Part shown: positions 56,031-64,000 of the stretch, one piece after another
Layout of the letters: every line of letters begins with the position of its first letter
How positions within the stretch are numbered: position 1 is the first letter of the stretch
NCBI GenBank assembly: GCA_958450365.1
Contig: CAUEEP010000935.1
Span: 2,058,001-2,122,000 of the forward strand
DNA from: Mesorhabditis belari
Taxonomy: Eukaryota > Nematoda > Chromadorea > Rhabditida > Rhabditidae
DNA: 64,000 bases
Direction: 5' to 3'
Notes under the pieces: model-generated
Database searches by the model: none
What the model was told of the DNA's origin: nothing
What the model saw: the letters and a program-made list of their open reading frames with translations, nothing else
Made by a program: the position numbers and the translations under genes

Positions 56031-56739
56031 TCCAATTCGAAGTTATTCTTGCTTTACACTTTAAAAGCAACATTTTAGTCATTTTTAATGTCTATCATTT
56101 AAAAAAACTCGATTTTCTTTAAAACTCAACTGTTTTCGAATAGAATTCTCAAATTTTTAGCCACTTTTTTTGAAACCGATCTTTTTTCCGGCGCGAAAAA
56201 GCAGTTTTTCAACAAAAAAAATGAATCAGAAAGGGGAAATTTCCTGGCTTTTTCATGAACAAAATTGACTCATTTCTTCCGATTGCTTTTATTGTTTTTG
56301 TTTGCTTAGAAAAGTGTTTGTGAGTTTTTTCGCATCAAAAACAAAAATTGTAACTCAAATTCTGACTTATTTCCTAAAAAAAATGACCTTTAACACTCGA
56401 AAATTGTCGAAAAAACGCCTCAACTCGTTGTCGAAAAGGAGTGAGTTTTCATGTTTTCATGTTTTTAAGTTTTTCACTAAAATTAAGTTGTTCCAAAAAA
56501 ATTTTGGCAAACATTTCAAACTGATGAATCTTTTTGGAGAAAAATTATTTGAGTTAAAGCTTTCAGAAATCATTCGAAACCAAAATCTAGGCTAAATGAT
56601 GGTGTTTCAAGATTGATCCTCATCAAACCTTAGAACAGCGCCTTCTTATCATAGATTTGGTTGAGTGCTTTAAAATTGTAAAAGGAAAACATCAAAACCC
56701 TCTTTTTAAAAAGTTTTTCGGCTAAACTTTTGGCTTTTC

Positions 56740-57000
56740 GAGGCTTTTGGCGACTAGGCGTGGCTCTTTTATCTTGCATCTCGAATCTGCTTTCTCTAAA
56801 TCCTCTAGAGCTTTTTTTGTAAATCGTGTGATTAAAGTTTGCAATGCCCTTCCCGACAAGTTGCGTTTGATCTCCACCGTTTCTGATTTTAAAAGGGCTA
56901 CTTCGTTGCATTTTAAGTGACTTTTTCATCTTTTATCTGCTACATTTTTCATGTCGTTTTCGCACTTTATTTCTTTCTAAATAAAGTATTTATATCATCA
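56740..57000 (+). mobile_element. 5'-truncated LINE end
   Basis: The plus strand reads ESAFSKSSRAFFVNRVIKV then CNALPDKLRLISTVSDFKRA and a stop at about 56921: the same post-RT pattern as the element at 41535. It is followed by a short 3' region ending TAAATAAAGTATTTATATCA. Confidence 0.7.
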
Positions 57001-60000
57001 AATCGATACCGAAAATTGTCTATTTGTAAAGTTCAAGTTTCAAAATCTTTCGTCACAAATAATCTTTCAGAGATTTTGTCAAAAAACATAGTTTTCTTGA
57101 TCTAATTATGATAAAAACCTTTACAATGCAAGCTTTAAATTCTAATGTTTCAAAGTGTTTAGCTTAAAAAGTAGAAATTGAAAGTCAATTGGACCAGAGC
57201 CTGCTTTTAAAAATTTCTTATTGAACTTCTCCTGCTTCGTTTTTCTTTTAACATTTGCCTCTTGTTTTACGAAAACCTATTTTCGTCTTTTTCCAAAATT
57301 TCGGCGGATATTGGACACATTTTCGAGAGTTATTCGACATTTTTTTAAAGAATACTTTAGAAAAGAATCGATCCAAAGAGCTTTCATCCTTGCAAAATTA
57401 TCTTTTACAACGTCAATATATAAGAAAAGTCAACTTTTTGTATTTATTTCAAATCTAAGAATCAAAATAAAGGGTTGAATGAGGTTTTGTGGGAGATTTA
57501 CGGTAATTTGAGTGGTTTAGGTGCTCAGAAAAAAGTAAGTTTCAAATTATAACGAATAAAGTCGCTTTAAAAATTTCCAATATTCCAATATTTTCCAAAT
57601 TTTCGTTTTTTCATTTTTTTTTACTTGTTCAAAATAGAATCGACTAGATTTTTTGGATTATTTTTATGTCAAATCAAATGGGAAATTTCGTTTTTTTATA
57701 AGTCCGTTTTTTCAGGTACATCATTAAGCCCAAAAATCTTTATTTTAAAAAAAGAACAAAAAGCAAGTTTCAATTTTATCGAAATTTCTTTCCCTCTGAA
57801 AGGCTTTCGTTCGTTTCATTTCAGTGTTTCAATGGTAAACTTAAGCTATTAATTGAATACCATAATATATCCTTTAAAGGCTACTCTATCAAATCGTTTT
57901 TTTTGGTTTAAAAACTTTTGCTCTTCTACTCCTTTTCCAGATTCCAGATCCTCAAAAATCCGAAAACTTTCGATTTCCTTCTCATTTATTGAATCCCCTT
58001 CGATAATCCCTCTATTTTGTCCAATTTTAAGTTTTTTTCCTTAAAATCACCTTGGAGAGTAATCCGGATCGTATAATCCGGGAAATTGTTATTCACTTCA
58101 AATTCTTGATTGTTCGATCGATCTTTTATCATTTTCGAACTTTAGATACTAATTTTTGATAGATTTTCGAGTTCTGACGATTTACGTGACGAAAAAATGA
58201 TGAATTCTGTCTTTTTTGAGGTTCAATATTGGGGCAAATTTCTTGGCTTCTTAAAGAAAATTTTAAAGAAAAGAAAGAAATTGCTTTTTGGCTTTTATTC
58301 CTATATATTGATCGGTTTAAAACACGATTCTTTCGGGATAAAATTCACTTTGATATTTAAATTTACTGTAAAGTCCCGTATTCAGCATAAAAAGCACTCA
58401 GTTGCGTTAAAATGTGTTTTTCTGATTAGATGTTTTCAGCGTTTCATTTCGAGTCATTTACTTGAGTTTTTGAGATGAAATTTTGCTAGCGGATAGATTT
58501 GTATAAAAAAATCAATTATTATTAAATCATTAAAGCTTTACTTGGTTTTATTACTTTAATAAAAGTGAAACGTTTCTTTTTAAAGTGTTTAGAAAAGGAA
58601 AAGCTTGATGTTCATCCAATTTTTGAATGATTTTTGCTTTTGAAACGTACAATACTGTAAAATTTAAGTAAAGCCTAGTACTGTTGAGTCGACATATCTT
58701 TAACTCCACTTACAACCAAAGCTTTTAAAAGATGTTCAGTCTATCGGCTACGGATTAGAGCTACAGTATGGCTAGAAAGCTCAAATTAAAGTCGAAAGCT
58801 TCAATTTTAAGCCACAAAACTACTTGAATTTCCCAGTAGATTCTCTTTTCTGGAACATTTTTGAAATTTCAAAGTTACAAGTAACTCAACGAAACTCGTG
58901 ACCTCATCAAAAACTTGATCTCAAATCTTTCCACACTAATCCCTTTTATATTTCTTTTCATTTTCCATCCAATTTCCATTCATTTCCCCTCAACTTTTCA
59001 GCAAATTCATCAAAAAGAAAAAAATGAGAAAAATCACCGTGGAGAATAATCCCATTCCGATTTTTTCTCCTCTTTTCCTCAAAAATAATATTCATTTTTG
59101 TGTCCACTGAATTCCCAAGGAAATCCTCTTCACAAAATTCAGAAAAAATCCTGTCGTAAACAACAAGTTTTTCCCCGTCTTTCATTGTTTGTCACACTTT
59201 TTCTTATCACAAAAAAAAAGATTTAGTTCGAGAGTTTTTTCAATCAAAAACACACACTTATTTGAGTGTGTAAACACTTTCGGATTCAGTTTTTTCCTTG
59301 GAAAATTCTAGTTTCAAACTGCTAACGATATTCAAATTCAAATTTCCGATTGAAACCCGTATATTGTTCTTTTTCAGCGTTTTTGATTCAAATTTTTTGA
59401 AAAAGATCAACTTTTTTGATAGTCAGAGTTTTAAGGTTGGATTATTTTTAAACTCAGCTTCATCCCCTGAATTGTCTAGACGTAAATCTGAGTTTCATTT
59501 TCTAAGTTTCCAAAACGCAACACGAAGCATTGAAAATTCGTGAAAAATATTCAAAGTTTCACGTTTTGGCGGCTTCGATAGTGACTAAAAACCCTTAATT
59601 TCCTAACCTTTTTTTGTACATAAAAGATTAGATTTTATTAAACTATTCAACCTGTTTCTTTTTGTAAATAGTTAATGATAGTTGATGAAATTTTGATAAA
59701 ATCTCAATGAACTTTTATGATTAATGAAAATGGTAAAAAATTTCAAGTTTCAAATTGAACTGAATTGTGATGGAGCTCGAAATTGGCAATGGTGTTGACT
59801 TTCTGTACCTTCAATAATCTTTGTTTTAAAAATTAGTGATAATCTTTTCGTTTCATTTTATTTCAAATTTCCGAATCTATTAGCCAAACCGATTAGATTC
59901 TTTTAATTGATTAAGCAAAAGACTAAAGTTGCAATTGTAACGGTGTCACGCGTTGTTTCCAATCTAGAATATAGCATGGTCAAGCAAAGTTCAACCAGGC

Positions 60001-60529
60001 TTCCTATCTGGGTTCGAATTTCAAAAATTTATGTTTATTATTGATTCAAATTGCTTCAGATTTCCATTAGTTATCATTAAATCAAAAATCCCAATTAAAG
60101 TCTATATTTATGTCTAGAAACAAAAAGCAAAGTTTCAATTTGAACGTTATCATGCGTTCCTTTTGGCAGATAGTCTTGACAATAGTTTGATTTCTTATTT
60201 AGTTTCGAAATTGCAAAGTCTATTCATTTTCTTTGTGTTAATTAAAATCGCTAATCTGCAGTTTTCTTATTCATTCAAAATTCAAATCATTAACTTTCAA
60301 AATTGCAAAATTTATACGTTTTTTGTTAATAAAAATCACTGTTGATCTTTTATATTGAAGATTTTCTCATTAGTTTGCTCAATTTCCTCAATTTTCTCTT
60401 TTATTGTTTCCAAGAAGATAGAAGGGTAAAATCAAGGTTTCAATTTTGATTAACACCAATCATCATCGCAAAGTATCTGTAAACGAATTAGATCTTATTG
60501 CCATGTCAAATCTGCCCTCTATTTAATCT

Positions 60530-60690
60530 TTTTGTACCTGTGTTTCCTAACTCTAGTCTTACTGTAGACTATTTTTGGTTTCCTTTCTTTTTTGTGAAAG
60601 TATTCTAGCAATATGTTAGTTGCGGTTATGACTATCTGATTCGCTTCTATTTGCCCCCTGAATAAAGCATATATATCACAAATGTTCAAT
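60530..60690 (+). mobile_element. LINE/SINE 3' tail fragment
   Basis: It ends CCCTGAATAAAGCATATATATC, the same tail as at 41535-41560 and 34800. No coding part is left. Confidence 0.5.
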
Positions 60691-60785
60691 TTCGTTTCGT
60701 ATTTGTCAAATTTTCGCAATTTTCCACTTTTAAACTACGAAATCTACTAATTCATAAACTTTTCTGAATTTGAATTTCAGGCAGA

Positions 60786-63395
60786 ATGTCGATGACATCA
60801 TTATCGATGAGATCCCGTAAATGGGAAGACGTTTTGATGGAGGGATGGTTGCACAAAAGAGGAGAACATATCAAGAATTGGAGGCCACGGTGAGCAAAAA
60901 GTTTAAAAGAACAAAAAAAAAGATGATATAGATTATATAAATATAAAAAGATATTAAAAAAAGATAAAAAAAAGATAATAAAAAAGATAACAAAAAGATA
61001 ATCTAAAGTAAAAAGTACGCTAGAGGTGATTTTTGGTTTTTAAACGATCACAGATTGAGGCACAAATTTTTGTCTTTTCAAGTCCCTCCAATAATAAGGG
61101 TTTAAGTACAAATAAAGGATTCTAACATTTCATTTTCAAAGCCTTCATAGCAAAACTTTGCATTTCAAAAAATGACTTTAGATTTAGATTTTAAAACAAT
61201 ATCAATGCTTATTTTCCGCTTCAGTTATTTCCTTCTCTTCCGCGACGGTGCCCTCGTTGGATTCAAGTCGAAACCGGAACACAATCAGTCATTCCCCGAG
61301 CCACTCAACGATTTCATGATAAAAGATGCTCAAGTGAGTACTGTAGTTGATGATAAGATGAGGAAACATCAAAAAAAAGTTGACATTTGAGTTTAGCAAT
61401 CTAGGAATTCCATGCCTAATGAATTTAAAGGATAGACTGTGAATTGAAAGATCGTGTTTCAAATTATTTGATATTAGATATGAAACAACACAGCCAGTTT
61501 TGTTCACCTTTGTTTATTATTTTCCCCAAATAAAATAAAGATATATAAAAAACTATAAACTAATACAATAAAATAAAATGCAATATTCCAAGAACTTTGT
61601 GATTTAGAATGGTAATCCCTTCATTTTCTAGGTTTGCACAATGGAGAAACCTCGCGCGAATATGTTCATGATTCGATGTCTTCAATGGACAACGATTATT
61701 GAAAGAACTTTCTATGCTGATTCAGCTGAGGTGACAATTGGAAAGAGGAGACGAAAAAAATCCGCCCAAAAAAAGCTGTAGCTTCGGAAAAACTTGAGAA
61801 ATTCTAGAACATAAGTTCTAGATTTTCTAGATTAAACTTATGAAATCATAGTTTCGAATTGGAGATCTAGTCTTTTGTAAAGGAGTTAATAAGCAGCTAA
61901 AGCAGTTAATAACGAACAAGGCTCGAACTCTTATTGCATCTTTATAGGAGTTTCAAGTTTGACGACTATAAAACGAAAACAGCTAGCTAGTGAGGTCATA
62001 GATCGCAATAAAGTTTTCATTTCAAATTTTCCTTAACATTTCTCATTCAGAATAGAAGTTTCAAGCTTAGCAGTTAATATGCACTTTTGAAACAATTAAT
62101 TTCTAGCTTCTCTAGACAATTTAGTTTCTTCTCCAAGATTTGATTACATTTAACATTTCTCATTCAGACTCGTCAACGATGGATCACCGCAGTGGAATCG
62201 ATTGCAAAACGATATCGAGCGGCCGCCGAGGATGGAGATGAAGCAATGGAAACGGTTGGTGAGGTGCGGAGTGAGGAAATTGAGGGGAAAATATTAAGAA
62301 AACATAGGAAATATACGTTTACACTAAAAAAACACGAAAATCTTTCTTGCTCAAATGTTTTCATAAATCAAATACTACTTTTCTTTCAAAAACTTTGACT
62401 CTTCCGTGATTGTAACGAAATCTCTTTGAATATTAAACAATATTCGGCTTCGACATAGCATGAACAAGATTTTACTGATTGTGAAGTTGTTCGACTCTGA
62501 AAATCTTTTCATCAGTGAAAACGATTTTGAGATGAGCGTCGTTGGCGAAACAATTGAGAAGATCACTGCATCGGTCTTTCGCGTCTGTTTTGTTGCCCGG
62601 ATCAAAAGTTGTGCCTTACTTTTCTTGTGCACTTTTAGCTTCAAATGATCCTTTGTGATTCTCCCCAACGATCTAGCGGAAATCCGCAATTGTTTGGCCA
62701 TCTGGCGCATGCTGCACCCCGGGTTGCGGCGCACTCGATCTCGCACTTGTTTGATCTTGGCAGCGGTGACAACAGATCGCTTTCTACCCGAACGAGGACG
62801 ATCACTTTCCAAAGAAGTCGTTGAATTGTGCGACTCACCAGCTTTCGATTCACTTTGAGGCGTGTTTGAACTTGAATTTGAATGTCGCGCGCCGAAATAC
62901 CCTTTTTTGTGAAGAGCTATGATTCCTTCACGATTTGGAGACGGTCATGCCATTACTAAAAAACAACTTGAGGTCAAAAAACTGAAAAAAGTAGATCAAA
63001 ACAAATGGAAACCATATTAAAAGCAAAGAAATAAGCGCAAATAACAAAGAAATGAAACGCTTTTGCATTACAACTTATGGGAAAGTAATTATGCCACACC
63101 CTGTATGTGTTTGATATGTTTGCTTCTTTTTTTAACATTAGATTTGAACAAAATGAGCTTTAAACCTAGAGATATATTGGCCCCCATAACTTTTCAACAC
63201 CCTGTAGAATGAAACTTTCAGGTTTCAATGGAGGATTTGTCAGCACCGGGCCCAGGAATGCCCGGTCATCCAACCACTCATCATCATTTACAAGGTGGAC
63301 AAGTCGCTCCAGGACAAGGCTCATTTCCCCAACCACCGATGCTTCCACAGCAATCGATTGCCGATGCATCCGATGCGGCAAAGAGAGATCATATT
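60786..63395 (+). CDS. akt-2: AKT/PKB paralog 2, amino half (PH domain); continues past the right edge
   Basis: Second AKT gene, on the plus strand. Exons: 60786-60889, 61225-61333, 61632-61730, 62168-62263 and 63222-63395, all in phase. It starts [20 protein letters not shown], almost the canonical nematode AKT start, and a TTTCAG acceptor lies just before the ATG. The PH domain ([62 protein letters not shown]) is highly similar to that of the minus-strand copy. The hinge is longer and different, with Pro/His/Gln ([16 protein letters not shown]), ending in the shared [10 protein letters not shown] just before the kinase. The kinase exons are expected beyond the window, so I cannot say whether this copy is catalytically intact. 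A dead mariner-type element sits in its intron 4. Confidence 0.92.
62398..63102 (-). mobile_element. Tc1/mariner-type element, truncated, in intron 4 of the second AKT gene
   Basis: It has a terminal CAGGGTGTGGCATAATTAC (complement at 63085-63102). The minus-strand transposase remnant (62375-62812) shows the paired HTH region: [37 protein letters not shown], then [13 protein letters not shown]. Past that the frame shifts and the catalytic DDE/D part is missing. The other terminus is lost. A second ACACCCTGTA lies at 63197-63206, close to the exon-5 acceptor. Confidence 0.8.
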
Positions 63396-64000
63396 GTGAG
63401 TTTGGATGATTGGTTGTAAGTATGAATTGTAGGTTAGTATTGTTAAATCCAAGAAAACAAGAAAAAGTTGTCATTAGGCTGCATAAATCTATCAATCACG
63501 ACTTTTTAGTTTGTCAAGCTATAGAATTTGGTTAACTTTTCGAAAAATCCGATCAAAAAACAACCAATAAATAGAGATTTCGCAGTTTAGTATTTTAATA
63601 GACATTTGCAATAAGTAGAGCTTGACTGCGCCAAGATAAAAATGGAGTTTCAAATAAATTCAGCTCAAAATAAAAGAGATGGGATTAGTTGCTTAATAAA
63701 AGGCCCTACATTGTTCTTGAAGAAAAAGTGTTTAGTAAGAAAATAAGAAATTTTTATTTTAAAACTACTCAACTGACTATTTTAAGGCTTACTGTAGCAA
63801 GACAAAGCCTTGGAGTCACGAAAATGATCAAAAGGAATACGTGGTTTCAAAGTTATTGCTATAGCATTGGTTTAAATTTATATCAATTATAATAGAGCTT
63901 AAGTACTAGCGATCGGAAGGAAAAAGGGTACTTTTTGTTAGGTGACCCCCAATTTTTTGCGGCGAATCTGAACTCCATTGCTTAATTTTTTGCCCTGATC

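Larger units (their letters stand above)
42180..60450 (+). promoter_or_regulatory. piRNA-type GTTTCAA motif cluster C (mostly plus-oriented)
   Basis: Plus-oriented cores near 42183, 42921, 48347, 48580, 49836, 49986, 51499, 51910, 52226, 53005, 53195, 53501, 53572, 55326, 55495, 55653, 55827, 56602, 57038, 57146, 57539, 57766, 59310, 59744, 60132 and 60438. A minus-oriented run lies at 42743-46556 (44473, 44914, 45852, 46420, 46556). This covers most of the spacer upstream of the plus-strand AKT gene. Confidence 0.5.
39507..60785. other. 21-kb spacer between divergent AKT paralogs
   Basis: No host exon could be recognised here, although a missing first exon of the minus-strand AKT gene may lie within it. 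The contents are transposon fragments, tRNA-like elements and simple repeats (listed separately), long purine or pyrimidine tracts, and roughly sixty GTTTCA cores, mostly plus-oriented after 48 kb. Open frames such as the Leu/Phe frame at 55729-56064 are products of low-complexity DNA. Confidence 0.6.

Noticed and set aside
55729..56064. 111-codon open frame encoding a Leu/Phe repeat
   Set aside because: It is produced by the (TTCTTA)n minisatellite; it has no splice context and no family match.
59940..60025. Possible tRNA-like sequence with GGGTTCGAA
   Set aside because: A-box and stem pairing are too poor to support it.

Overview
The window looks like nuclear DNA of a free-living rhabditid or diplogastrid-type nematode. 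The evidence is AT-rich sequence, introns of 40-60 bp ending in TTTCAG-type acceptors, closely packed same-strand genes that look like operons, and protein sequences close to Caenorhabditis families (the AKT amino end begins MSMTSLS, and there is a SID-1-family channel). I found no bacterial, viral or CRISPR features.

Left part (1-12.7 kb), compact and gene-dense. On the minus strand, read right to left, lie a THO complex subunit 1 gene, a DNAJC17-type J-domain/RRM protein, and an unrecognised Ser/Arg-rich gene that runs off the left edge. Gaps of 0.24 and 0.11 kb suggest one operon. Divergent from it, on the plus strand, is a second candidate operon: ALG14 (N-glycan synthesis, with an apparent 1-nt frameshift), COX16 (cytochrome oxidase assembly), a UBA-PTH2 peptidyl-tRNA hydrolase, and perhaps a 75-residue unknown.

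Middle (14.2-25.7 kb). One minus-strand gene of about 23 exons encodes a SID-1/SIDT-family membrane protein (dsRNA or lipid transport family). Its introns are unusually long.

Right part (30.3-64 kb). There are two AKT/PKB kinase paralogs, one on each strand and pointing away from each other. The minus-strand copy (30.3-39.5 kb) carries PH, kinase and hydrophobic-motif exons. The plus-strand copy (from 60.8 kb) shows only its PH half before the window ends. The 21 kb between them has almost no coding sequence and is rich in transposon debris.

Main observation. From about 13 kb onward, introns and spacers are filled with dispersed copies of GTTTCAA (either strand), usually preceded by an A-tract. 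By hand I count roughly 140-150 GTTTCA cores, against about 44 expected by base composition. The 13 kb of compact genes on the left hold only about ten. The core matches the upstream motif of nematode 21U-RNA (piRNA) loci, CTGTTTCA. The simplest reading is a piRNA-rich domain housed in the introns and flanks of sid-1-like and akt genes, and the motif orientation tends to follow the host gene.

Repeats include a TACCGTA-ended pogo-like MITE group with an internally deleted source element, foldback elements, a mariner-like MITE, a broken Tc1/mariner transposase, LINE 3' ends, and about ten tRNA-like sequences, some of them heads of SINEs. All exon coordinates come from reading splice signals by eye.
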